In this document: positions 1 to 6,976 of the stretch, piece after piece
How positions within the stretch are numbered: the first letter of the stretch is position 1
Layout of the letters: the number at the start of each line of letters is the position of its first letter
From: a virus
Virus record (IMG/VR): IMGVR_UViG_3300021354_000019
Span: 1 to 34,738 of that record
Strand: one strand, 5' to 3'
DNA: 34,738 nt
The notes under the pieces: generated by a model
Told to the model about the DNA's origin: nothing
The model's input: only the letters and a program-made list of their open reading frames with translations
Databases searched by the model: none
Made by a program: the position numbers and the translations under genes

Positions 1-13
1 TAATACAACTGGT
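1..13. repeat. Terminal 13-bp identity with window end
   Basis: The first 13 bases (TAATACAACTGGT) are identical to bases 34726-34738. Merging the two copies puts the fibre frame that starts at 33296 into the frame that is open from base 2 to the stop at 601. This is what a circular or circularly permuted genome cut inside a repeat would show. The join lies in repetitive DNA, so repeat units could have been lost there. Confidence 0.7.
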
Positions 14-601
14 GGAATAACAGCATTTGGATGGAAAGCTGGTTATAGCAACACTACAGCCGATTACAATACTGCGATTGGTGTTTATGCTGGGTATAGC
101 AATACAACAGGTCAGCAAAATACTTCGTTGGGTTATAGTGCTGGATATTCAAATACTACTGCAATAGGCACTACAGCAATAGGTTATCAAGCCCTTTATA
201 ACGCCAATAGAACTTCTGATACAACTGCTTATAACACCGCTTTAGGTTTTCAAGCTGGATTTAACACTACAACAGGTCAATTAAATACTTTTATTGGTGA
301 ACAAGCTGGTTATTTAATGACCACAGGTTCTAAAAACGCAATATTTGGTAGCTATTCAGGCAATCAAGGCGGTCTAGACATCCGTACAGCAAGTAACTAC
401 ATTGTGTTATCTGATGGTGATGGTAATCCACGACAGTATTTCAATGGCTCTATTGCTATATTTAATGGCACTATTTCCCCTGTTCAAGCTACAACTGCTG
501 CTGCTCCAGCGTATGTTAAAGGCGCAATTTACTTTGATACTACTTTAAACAAACTTCGTGTTGGTGGTGCTACAGCATGGGAAACAATTACTTCTGTATA
601 A
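2..601 (+). CDS. Tail fibre, C-terminal part (continues from 33296)
   Basis: This frame is open from the window edge to a stop at 599-601 and gives 199 residues. Its first 110 or so residues are YadA-head-like repeats built on N-T-T-G, N-T-A-I-G and A-G-Y/F motifs, about 14-15 residues per unit. They end in a GNQGGLDIRTASN segment and the LSDGDGNPRQYF block, which is common at the end of such repeats. The tip has the AIYFDTTLNKLRVGG and WETITS motifs seen at the end of many phage fibres. No S74 chaperone domain follows. Joined to the part beginning at 33296, the protein would be about 676 residues. It likely forms a trimeric beta-helical receptor-binding fibre. An internal ATG at 128 is not the start, because repeat sequence continues upstream of it. 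Confidence 0.85.
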   Translation, partial: NTTGGITAFGWKAGYSNTTADYNTAIGVYAGYSNTTGQQNTSLGYSAGYSNTTAIGTTAIGYQALYNANRTSDTTAYNTALGFQAGFNTTTGQLNTFIGEQAGYLMTTGSKNAIFGSYSGNQGGLDIRTASNYIVLSDGDGNPRQYFNGSIAIFNGTISPVQATTAAAPAYVKGAIYFDTTLNKLRVGGATAWETITSV

Positions 602-611
602 GGCAAATAAA

Positions 612-926
612 ATGACAACTTACACCACAACTATTAACAATATGTACACAGTTAGTACACCTGACCCTGACTATGTAGTCAATGTATTATTTACAGTAAC
701 AGGCGTAGACGGAGAAAACACCGCTTCTATTGATGGCAACTGCCAATTTACTTCTGACCAAGAAAGCGTATTTATTCCTTACGCTGAACTTACAGAAGAA
801 ATTGTATTAGGCTGGATTAACGAATCTACCGACAATCAGGCTAACTACTATGCCAACATTGACGGACAAATTGCTTCAATAGTCAATCCACCAGTAAGCC
901 CACAAAATACACCGCTTCCATTTTAA
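612..926 (+). CDS. Fibre-associated phage protein (DUF7936-like)
   Basis: This 104-residue protein starts at ATG 612, 11 bases after the fibre stop; a longer frame from 558 would overlap the fibre gene and is not preferred. It is rich in Thr, Asn and Asp, with a VNVLFTVTGVDG strand and a PYAELTEEIVLGW segment. It ends in Pro-rich NPPVSPQNTPLPF. That layout matches a phage family often found directly after tail-fibre genes, which I recall as DUF7936. The role is unknown; a fibre accessory or assembly role is inferred from position only. Confidence 0.7.
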   Translation: MTTYTTTINNMYTVSTPDPDYVVNVLFTVTGVDGENTASIDGNCQFTSDQESVFIPYAELTEEIVLGWINESTDNQANYYANIDGQIASIVNPPVSPQNTPLPF

Positions 927-931
927 GGCAA

Positions 932-953
932 GCCACCAGCCCTTTTTGGTGGC
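932..953 (+). terminator. Possible weak terminator hairpin
   Basis: GCCACCA (932-938) pairs perfectly with TGGTGGC (947-953) around an 8-base loop, just after the stop at 926. The tail is only ATATTTA, so termination would be weak or partial. It may instead stabilise or process the mRNA. Confidence 0.35.
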
Positions 954-971
954 ATATTTAGGAGAAAACTA

Positions 972-1181
972 ATGGAAAACAAAAAAACACCCATTACTAT
1001 CGATGAAGTAGAGTACCAATACGAAGATTTGACTACAGAACAACAAGCACTATTTAATCATTGCGTAGACTTAGACCGCAAGATTAGTTCTGCACAGTTT
1101 AATCTTGACCAATTGCAAGTGGGAAAACAAGCCTTCATTGAAAGACTTAAAAAATCCCTTACAATGGAGATTGTAGAATAA
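972..1181 (+). CDS. Small phage protein, possible fibre/tail assembly
   Basis: This 69-residue protein begins at ATG 972 behind a good ribosome site (AGGAG at 960-964). It has an N-terminal ITIDEVEYQYEDLT segment and a C-terminal helical part with LDRKISSAQFNLDQLQ, which would form a short coiled coil. It resembles small proteins found behind tail-fibre genes in many tailed phages (DUF6447-like, from memory). Its stop overlaps the next start by one base (TAATG), so the two are probably coupled. Function unknown. Confidence 0.7.
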   Translation: MENKKTPITIDEVEYQYEDLTTEQQALFNHCVDLDRKISSAQFNLDQLQVGKQAFIERLKKSLTMEIVE

Positions 1182-1654
1182 TGTTTGGTTTCTCTAGCTT
1201 TTCAAGCCTACCGTTTTCGACATTAGTCTTAACAATTACCCCTATACCCCCTGCTCATAAGGGTGGTGATGACGCTGGCTGGACAAAAGAAGAATTACGC
1301 AGAATCCAAAAGATTCAACAAAAAATAGCCGAAAGACAACGGTTATTAGAAAAATCAACAAAGGATGCAAACGCATCGCGCAAACAAGCATTCAAGGATT
1401 TAATTGATCCTGTTGCAAAAGTTAAGCAATCTAAAGTACAATTAAAACAAGAGGTTAAGGCTGATATACCGTTGGCTGAAACAGAAGATTTACAACGGTC
1501 TATAAGCTACCTTGAAAGACAAAGGGACAACATCCTTCAAGCGGTGGCTTACAGACAAGAAATTGCTAATATTCAAGCAAATTTAAGGATACTGGAAGCC
1601 AAACGCCTAGAGGAACTAGACGATGAGGCTGCACTATTACTACTACTTCACTAA
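1181..1654 (+). CDS. Hypothetical coiled-coil protein with hydrophobic N-terminus
   Basis: This 157-residue protein has a short apolar N-terminus (FSSLPFSTLVLTITP), a Gly/Asp turn and then a long charged helical region. Residues about 35-70 and 105-150 are rich in Lys, Glu and Gln, typical of coiled coil. It ends in a run of leucines before the stop at 1652-1654. Proteins of this shape recur near fibre genes in podoviruses; I do not know a function. Its last 19 bases overlap the inferred start of the next gene in another frame. Confidence 0.6.
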   Translation: MFGFSSFSSLPFSTLVLTITPIPPAHKGGDDAGWTKEELRRIQKIQQKIAERQRLLEKSTKDANASRKQAFKDLIDPVAKVKQSKVQLKQEVKADIPLAETEDLQRSISYLERQRDNILQAVAYRQEIANIQANLRILEAKRLEELDDEAALLLLLH

Positions 1655-2544
1655 ACGCTGACAGCCAATACAAACTAGCCTACGAACATTTACACGCTGG
1701 TCGTTATGAAGCTGGATTTAGACTATTTGAATATCGTTGGCATCCTGAAATAGTTGCCAAACAAGCTGTAGGTTATGCGCCATCCTTAAAAATGCCTGTA
1801 TGGAGAGGTGAATCCTTATTAGGTAAGTCTATTACTGTACAAATGGAGCAAGGATTTGGTGATATTTTGATGTTTGCCCGATTTTTGCCCGCATTAAAGG
1901 CTTTTGGCGCGAAAAAGGTTACTGTCTTACAGGAAAGCACTTTACACCACTTATTAGGGCAAATTGACGCTGTAGATGTCTTTAGCAATGATTTGACACA
2001 GGGCGCGACAGTAGAATCTGACTATTGGATTGGCTCTATGTCTTTGCCTTACTACATTTCTTTAGCCCATCCTATTGTTAAATCAATGTTCCCAGTAACA
2101 AAACAAAAAATAGTCGGTTCTGAAGGTTATTTACACGCTACCCCTAGTAATATTCAACCCAAAATCGGGGTAAATTGGGAAGCATCCAAGCAAACCTTGT
2201 ACTACATCAAGTCTATTGCCCACGAACACATGGCAGAACTGGTAGGAGATGACGCTTATAGCCTAAATCCGAACTCTGACGGCTTATTTCATCCCCTTCC
2301 TGATGACGGGTGGAAAACAAACTGGGTAAAGACTGCGGCTCATATGAAGGCTATGAAGGGCATTGTGACAGTAGATACTGGTACGGCTCATCTTGCTGGT
2401 GCTTTGGGCGTTAAAACCATTGTCTTACTGCCTAAAGAAGAATTTGTCTGCTGGCGGTGGAAAAACGCTAAATGGTACGACAGCGTAATATGCCTGCGAC
2501 CTAGTGAATACGACCAAATACCTGATTTAATAAGGAGAATGTGA
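1636..2544 (+). CDS. TPR-linked glycosyltransferase (GT9/heptosyltransferase-like)
   Basis: The first ATG in frame is at 1792, but conserved family sequence continues upstream of it: YKLAYEHLHAGRYEAGFRLF followed by EYRW, the end of a TPR-type segment. The frame is open back to a stop at 1624-1626 and contains no ATG, GTG, TTG or CTG before the conserved part. The best candidate is ATT at 1636, with GAGG (1625-1628) 7 bases upstream, giving 302 residues. The core has EQGFGDILMFARFLP (Rossmann-like) and, near the C-terminus, the donor-site motif DTGTAHLAGALGVKT. The family moves sugars from nucleotide donors onto glycans. The substrate may be a virion protein or the host surface. A sequencing error or frameshift from the upstream gene is the alternative explanation for the missing start. 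Confidence 0.7.
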   Translation: MTTTSLNADSQYKLAYEHLHAGRYEAGFRLFEYRWHPEIVAKQAVGYAPSLKMPVWRGESLLGKSITVQMEQGFGDILMFARFLPALKAFGAKKVTVLQESTLHHLLGQIDAVDVFSNDLTQGATVESDYWIGSMSLPYYISLAHPIVKSMFPVTKQKIVGSEGYLHATPSNIQPKIGVNWEASKQTLYYIKSIAHEHMAELVGDDAYSLNPNSDGLFHPLPDDGWKTNWVKTAAHMKAMKGIVTVDTGTAHLAGALGVKTIVLLPKEEFVCWRWKNAKWYDSVICLRPSEYDQIPDLIRRM

Positions 2545-2921
2545 TGCAATGCCCTAATTGTGGATGGATAGAAAATAACCATGTAAAAGCGGTACAAAGC
2601 GATGAAGATTTCTTTATTGAGTGGTGGACACCTACTATTGGTCTAGAAGCAGCAAAAGCTTCATGGCTAGATAAGGTCGCTATGAAGTCTAGGGCAGCCC
2701 CTACAGTTATATCTGACATTGAAGGTCATATCTCTATGGCTGATGGTCAATGGGTATCTTCTCGGTCTAAACACCGCGAAAACCTAAAGCGGAATAACTG
2801 CATTGAAATTGGCAATGATGTGCCTACACAACAAAAAGTGCATGAAATTTCAAAAAAAGACCAAGAAGCCCGAAAGCGTCAAATAGCTGAAATTGCGTAC
2901 GAAAAACTTAACTACAGATAG
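2544..2921 (+). CDS. Conserved structural-module protein of unknown function
   Basis: This 125-residue protein starts at ATG 2544, which overlaps the previous TGA by one base; AAGGAG lies at 2532-2537. A GTG three bases upstream is less likely. It opens with CPNCGW, one half of a zinc ribbon with no second Cys pair. It carries the pattern SDIEGHISMADGQW, SSRSKHRENLKRNNC and EIGND. That pattern recurs in proteins encoded near portal and scaffold genes of T7-like and P22-like phages. It ends in a basic helix. Role unknown; head assembly is a guess from position. Confidence 0.65.
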   Translation: MQCPNCGWIENNHVKAVQSDEDFFIEWWTPTIGLEAAKASWLDKVAMKSRAAPTVISDIEGHISMADGQWVSSRSKHRENLKRNNCIEIGNDVPTQQKVHEISKKDQEARKRQIAEIAYEKLNYR

Positions 2922-2930
2922 GAGTATTAA

Positions 2931-3989
2931 ATGAGCGAAGAATTAGACCGTAGAGAGATGTTAGAGGCCGCAATTGACCAAGCTGAAGAAGCCCCTGTAG
3001 AGAAGGAGATTGAGGTAAATGACAATTCAACTGAAAAAGAAGCCGACAGTACGGAAAACCGTGACGAAAAAGGTCGATTCAAGTCCGAAGAAGCCCAAGA
3101 CGATACGCCTGAAGAACCTGAATTGGTGGCAGAAACTAATGATGATCCTGAAGTAAATGTTCAAAAACCTACTACTTGGAAAAAAGAATACAGGGATGTT
3201 TGGGACAAGATGCAAGATGGAAAGCCTTTAGACAAGGAAGAATTTGCCAAATTTGCCGATTATGCAAACCAACGGGAAGCTGAATACAAGCGTGGCGTAT
3301 CTGCTTATAAGGCAGAAGCCGACAATGCAAGACAATTAACACAGGCTATTGGGCCATTTATTCCTGAACTTCAGGCGCAAAATATCCATCCAGTAGCTTG
3401 GATTAACAATCTTGGTCGCGCCCACATGATTCTGTCTAAAGCACCGTATCAGGAAAAAGTGCAGATGTTTCATAGACTTGCACAAGATTATGGAATACAA
3501 TTAAATCAAGATTCAATACAGACACCTGAACAGGCGTATGTAGACCCGTATCAACAACAGTTAATGCAACAACTTCAAGCTACTCAGCAACAAGTTCAGC
3601 AACTGTCAGCGATACGAGATCAAGAAGAAAATGCTCGATTGACCTCAGAAATCAGTCGGGTTAGTAGTGACAAGGGGCGGTTTCCGCACTTTGAAATGGT
3701 TAGGGAAGATATGGCTCAACTACTTGAGCGAGGTTTAGCCCAAGACCTTGAAACGGCTTATGCAAAAGCTGTGCGTATGAACGATGAAGCTTACAAGTTG
3801 GAACAGGACAAACTCCTGAAGTCATCAAGTAATCAAGCATCTAAGGCACAACAAGTAGCAAAGGCTAAAGCAACTGCTGTTAGTCCGAAGTCCGTTACTC
3901 CTAGCGGTCAGGTGTCTAAGACAGATGCAAAGGATAGACGCTCTGTGTTGATGGCTCAATTGTCAGAAGCAGAGAGTGGTCGGGTTTAA
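2931..3989 (+). CDS. Scaffolding protein
   Basis: This 352-residue protein lies directly upstream of the major capsid gene, as scaffolds do. The first 80 residues are very acidic (Glu/Asp-rich, with DEKGRFKSEE), followed by TTWKKEYRDVWDKM. The middle (about 200-235) is a Gln-rich coiled coil, and the C-terminus is Lys/Ser-rich and helical. This fits an internal scaffold that guides coat assembly and then leaves. No prohead protease gene is present, so exit without proteolysis (P22 style) is likely. The start is supported by GGAG at 2922-2925. Confidence 0.8.
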   Translation: MSEELDRREMLEAAIDQAEEAPVEKEIEVNDNSTEKEADSTENRDEKGRFKSEEAQDDTPEEPELVAETNDDPEVNVQKPTTWKKEYRDVWDKMQDGKPLDKEEFAKFADYANQREAEYKRGVSAYKAEADNARQLTQAIGPFIPELQAQNIHPVAWINNLGRAHMILSKAPYQEKVQMFHRLAQDYGIQLNQDSIQTPEQAYVDPYQQQLMQQLQATQQQVQQLSAIRDQEENARLTSEISRVSSDKGRFPHFEMVREDMAQLLERGLAQDLETAYAKAVRMNDEAYKLEQDKLLKSSSNQASKAQQVAKAKATAVSPKSVTPSGQVSKTDAKDRRSVLMAQLSEAESGRV

Positions 3990-4012
3990 CTTAATTTAAT
4001 AAAGGAAATATC

Positions 4013-4993
4013 ATGGCATTCGCAAATAGCGCAATTACCGATATTATCGCTACAACCATTCAAAGCCGTAGCGGTGTATTGGCAGATAACTTAACACAAA
4101 ATAACGCAATCCTACAAAGATTGAACTCTAAGGGTAATGTACGCCCATTCTCAGGCGGTAATGTGATTTTGGAAGAAATCATGTACAACGACCCAAATAC
4201 TAACAACGCTACTTCATATAGTGGCTACGAAGTATTAAACATCACTCCTGACAGCCCTATTTCTGCTGCTCAATTCTCTATTACTCAGTACGCAGATAGC
4301 GTAACAATGAGTGGTTTGGAAATGTTGCAAAATAGCTCTAAAGAAGCAATCATCGACCTGTTAGATGGTCGTATGCAAGTTTCTGAAGCCCGTTTGTTAA
4401 ACCGTATTTCTACTGACATCTATGGTGACGGTACAGGTAATGGCGGTAAGAACATTACTGGTTTGGCTGCTGCTGTATCAACATCACCTACTTCAGGTAC
4501 TTACGGTGGTATTAACCGTGCTAACTGGACATTTTGGCAGAACCAAGCAACTACTGGTGCTACTTCCGCTACTACAATCCAAGCTGCTATGACTACTGCC
4601 GCAATCAAATCTGTTCGTGGCACAGACAAAGTAGACTTAATTGTTGCTGGTAACACTCTGTATCAATACTATGTTGGCTCTTTACAAGCTATTCAGCGTA
4701 TTGCTGGTGTTGAAGAAGGTGCTGCTGGTTTTGCTTCCCTCAAGTTCTACGGTGGCGGTATGTCTGCTGATGTGGTATTGGGTGGTGGTTATGGCGCACA
4801 AGAAACCGCAACAAGTATGTATTTGTTGAACACAAACTACATTTTCTTGCGTCCACACAAAGAGCGTAATTTCGTTCCTATCGGTGGCGAACGTCAGTCC
4901 ATCAATCAGGACGCGATTGTAAAATTGTATGGCTGGAGTGGCAATCTCACTTGTTCCAACAGCTTCTTACAAGGTGTATTGACAGGTTCTTAA
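4013..4993 (+). CDS. Major capsid protein
   Basis: This 326-residue protein begins MAFANSAITDII after an AAAGGAAAT ribosome site. It has the look of an HK97-fold coat protein of the BPP-1/P22-like type: a helical arm, a SGLEMLQNSSKEAIIDLLDGR spine-like helix (residues about 100-120), a Gly/Thr-rich loop and a beta-rich C-terminal domain ending HKERNFVPIGGERQS and IVKLYGWSGNLTCSNS. Codons look optimised (GCT, GGT, GTA), as in highly expressed genes. It follows the scaffold and precedes a likely decoration protein. Confidence 0.88.
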   Translation: MAFANSAITDIIATTIQSRSGVLADNLTQNNAILQRLNSKGNVRPFSGGNVILEEIMYNDPNTNNATSYSGYEVLNITPDSPISAAQFSITQYADSVTMSGLEMLQNSSKEAIIDLLDGRMQVSEARLLNRISTDIYGDGTGNGGKNITGLAAAVSTSPTSGTYGGINRANWTFWQNQATTGATSATTIQAAMTTAAIKSVRGTDKVDLIVAGNTLYQYYVGSLQAIQRIAGVEEGAAGFASLKFYGGGMSADVVLGGGYGAQETATSMYLLNTNYIFLRPHKERNFVPIGGERQSINQDAIVKLYGWSGNLTCSNSFLQGVLTGS

Positions 4994-5033
4994 TCTGACA
5001 ACCACTTAACATAGAATAGAAAAGGAAATAATC

Positions 5034-5327
5034 ATGGCATTTACCATTACCCCCCTAGCTGGCGTAGATTTGGCTAATTTGGCTCAAACCAATCCAAACT
5101 CTGCTGGCACATCAGTAGCAACATTTGGCCCTTTAGGTGCTGAAACTTTCGGTAGCGATGGCTTCCGTTATGTTTTTGCACAAGCGGGTGCAGCAATCGG
5201 TGTATCGACAGCAACTTGCACAATTAACGCATCAACTTTCCAAGCAACTCCTTCTGCTGGTACATACTTGTCAGGTGCTTCTATGGCATCAGGCGATTAT
5301 GGCTGGTTTAGCAAGGCTAGTGTTTAA
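5034..5327 (+). CDS. Possible head decoration/cement protein
   Basis: This 97-residue protein starts 40 bases after the capsid stop behind AAAAGGAAA, and ends just before a strong terminator. It is rich in small residues (Ala, Ser, Thr, Gly) with alternating beta-like stretches and almost no charge. BPP-1-type phages carry a cement protein beside the coat gene, so position and composition suggest that role here. The sequence shows no definitive motif. Confidence 0.55.
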   Translation: MAFTITPLAGVDLANLAQTNPNSAGTSVATFGPLGAETFGSDGFRYVFAQAGAAIGVSTATCTINASTFQATPSAGTYLSGASMASGDYGWFSKASV

Positions 5328-5348
5328 TAGTTTTTTGTAGTAAAAACG

Positions 5349-5380
5349 AAGGGTTACCTCAAAAGGGTAGCCCTTTTTTT
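5349..5380 (+). terminator. Rho-independent terminator after capsid genes
   Basis: AAGGGTTACC (5349-5358) pairs with GGTAGCCCTT (5366-5375), with one G-T pair, around a 7-base loop. A run of seven T ends at 5380. It sits 22 bases after the decoration gene and would let scaffold/capsid mRNA end before the tail genes. Confidence 0.88.
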
Positions 5381-5419
5381 GTTTAACTTTTTACCTTAAT
5401 ACCTTGAGGAGAATTAAAA

Positions 5420-6067
5420 ATGGCTTTACCATCAGATGAGCAAAATGCAGATAACCGATTACAGGTTCGTTTCTACAAACGCCCTATACATCAAGAGCAA
5501 GAATCAATAGATGCAGGCAGACCAATATACAAAGAATTCGATTTTGTCCATATTTGTGTAGCTGGCGATACCTTGACTGAAATTGATACTTATGTGCTAA
5601 ATAGCCATAAACAGCGTTTTCCGCAACAATGGGCTAATTATCAGAACCGTTTGGGCGCAAATGATGAACAAGTTATTGGCACACCTGTAGCAGAATGGCC
5701 ATTGGTGTCCAAATCGCAGGCTGAAGAACTACGCGCAATGAAGTTTCACACGGTAGAATCTATTGCAGGAGCGTCAGATCAGCAATTACAGCGTATGGGA
5801 ATGGCAGCAGGAATGTCCCCTTATGCGTTCCGCGATAAAGCAAAGGCATTTTTAAATCTAGCTATGAGCGCAGCCGAAACAGACAAGCGTGAAAGCGAAA
5901 TTAACGCATTAAAACAAGAACTTGCCAAAAAGGAGCAAGAAACTGCTAAAATAAAGCTTGAAACAGATGCAAAGCTGGCACAAATGCAAGAGCAAATGGC
6001 CGCTATACTTGCCGCTGTTGGTGAAAAAAAACCCCGTAAAAAGACGGTAGCCACAGAGGAAGTCTAA
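5420..6067 (+). CDS. Virion-module protein with HhH-like segment and coiled coil
   Basis: This 215-residue protein starts at ATG 5420 behind GAGGAG. The first 95 residues are mixed alpha/beta (VRFYKRPIHQE, FDFVHICVAGDT). Residues about 97-145 (SKSQAEELRAMKFHTVESIA, then DQQLQRMGM) resemble a helix-hairpin-helix repeat. Residues about 155-205 form a heptad-rich Glu/Lys coiled coil that ends in a basic KKPRKKT patch. Similar proteins sit between capsid and adaptor genes in BPP-1-like phages. The role is unknown. Confidence 0.6.
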   Translation: MALPSDEQNADNRLQVRFYKRPIHQEQESIDAGRPIYKEFDFVHICVAGDTLTEIDTYVLNSHKQRFPQQWANYQNRLGANDEQVIGTPVAEWPLVSKSQAEELRAMKFHTVESIAGASDQQLQRMGMAAGMSPYAFRDKAKAFLNLAMSAAETDKRESEINALKQELAKKEQETAKIKLETDAKLAQMQEQMAAILAAVGEKKPRKKTVATEEV

Positions 6068-6068
6068 T

Positions 6069-6974
6069 ATGTCATACAATCTACTCCAATTAGTCCAGCA
6101 GGTCACTTCTGAACTAAACTTAGCCATTCCTACCTATGTAGCTGGAAATCCTAGTCAGGATGTGCAACAAATCTTGGCTTTGATGAACCGCGCAGGGTAT
6201 AACTTGGTTAAGGAGTACGATTGGCAGGCATTAGAACTGGAATATCGTTTCTATACTACAGCCGTTACCACTACTTGCAACACGACAAATGGTTCTTATG
6301 TATTAAGTAACATTCCTAGTACAGCAGGTCTTGATAACACCTATTCCATTGTTGGCACAAGCATCCCCCAAGATACTTACATTGACACCGTTACAAACTC
6401 TACATCGCTTGTAACTACCCAACTAGCTTCAGCTACCTCTGTCGGTGGAACTGTCACATTTAGCAAGACTATTTACGATTTGCCACCTGATTACGAAACC
6501 ATTACAGATAACACGCATTGGGATAAGACAAAACATTGGCAAATGCTTGGCCCAGTAGATGCCCAGCAATGGCAATGGCTTAAGTCGGGCTATATTTCAA
6601 CAGGACCTAGAGTTCGTTGGCGTATTCTTGGCAATGAGTTTCAAATTTGGCCACCTTACAATACCCAAGAATATCTTGGTTTTGAGTATCGTTCTAAGGG
6701 ATTTGTACGGGATGCGTCAGGTAATGTAAAAAATAGCTTTACTGCTGATACCGATACAACCGTACTAGATGACAATATTATTGTATTGGCAACTAAGCTT
6801 AAATACTTCCAAATTAAGTCTTTTGACACTACCGCACTACAACAAGATTATCAGCGTTATTTAAGCGTTGCTAAGGCTAACGATAAGGGTTCTGCTACAT
6901 TGTCATTTGCACCGCAACCTAGTGCTGTATTGATTGGATGGGCTAACATCCCTGATACTGGTTACGGCAGTTAA
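6069..6974 (+). CDS. Head-tail adaptor protein (P22 gp4-like)
   Basis: This 301-residue protein starts two bases after the previous stop. It opens with a helical segment (LLQLVQQVTSELNL, IMALMNRAGYNLVKEYDW-type) typical of phage adaptor/tail-tubular-A proteins that ring the portal. A later signature is WRILGNEFQIWPP, followed by LGFEYRSKGFV. The beta-rich insert around residues 60-140 is Thr/Ser-rich. In such phages the adaptor connects portal to tail nozzle, and the next gene is indeed nozzle-like. Confidence 0.75.
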   Translation: MSYNLLQLVQQVTSELNLAIPTYVAGNPSQDVQQILALMNRAGYNLVKEYDWQALELEYRFYTTAVTTTCNTTNGSYVLSNIPSTAGLDNTYSIVGTSIPQDTYIDTVTNSTSLVTTQLASATSVGGTVTFSKTIYDLPPDYETITDNTHWDKTKHWQMLGPVDAQQWQWLKSGYISTGPRVRWRILGNEFQIWPPYNTQEYLGFEYRSKGFVRDASGNVKNSFTADTDTTVLDDNIIVLATKLKYFQIKSFDTTALQQDYQRYLSVAKANDKGSATLSFAPQPSAVLIGWANIPDTGYGS

Positions 6975-6976
6975 TC

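Noticed and set aside
1773-1988. Minus-strand ORF opposite the TPR glycosyltransferase
   Set aside because: Shadow of a real gene with clear family motifs on the plus strand; the same holds for the many other antisense ORFs opposite structural genes.
2931-4993. Prohead protease next to scaffold and capsid
   Set aside because: No ORF in the structural module shows protease motifs; the scaffold is long and not fused to a protease domain.
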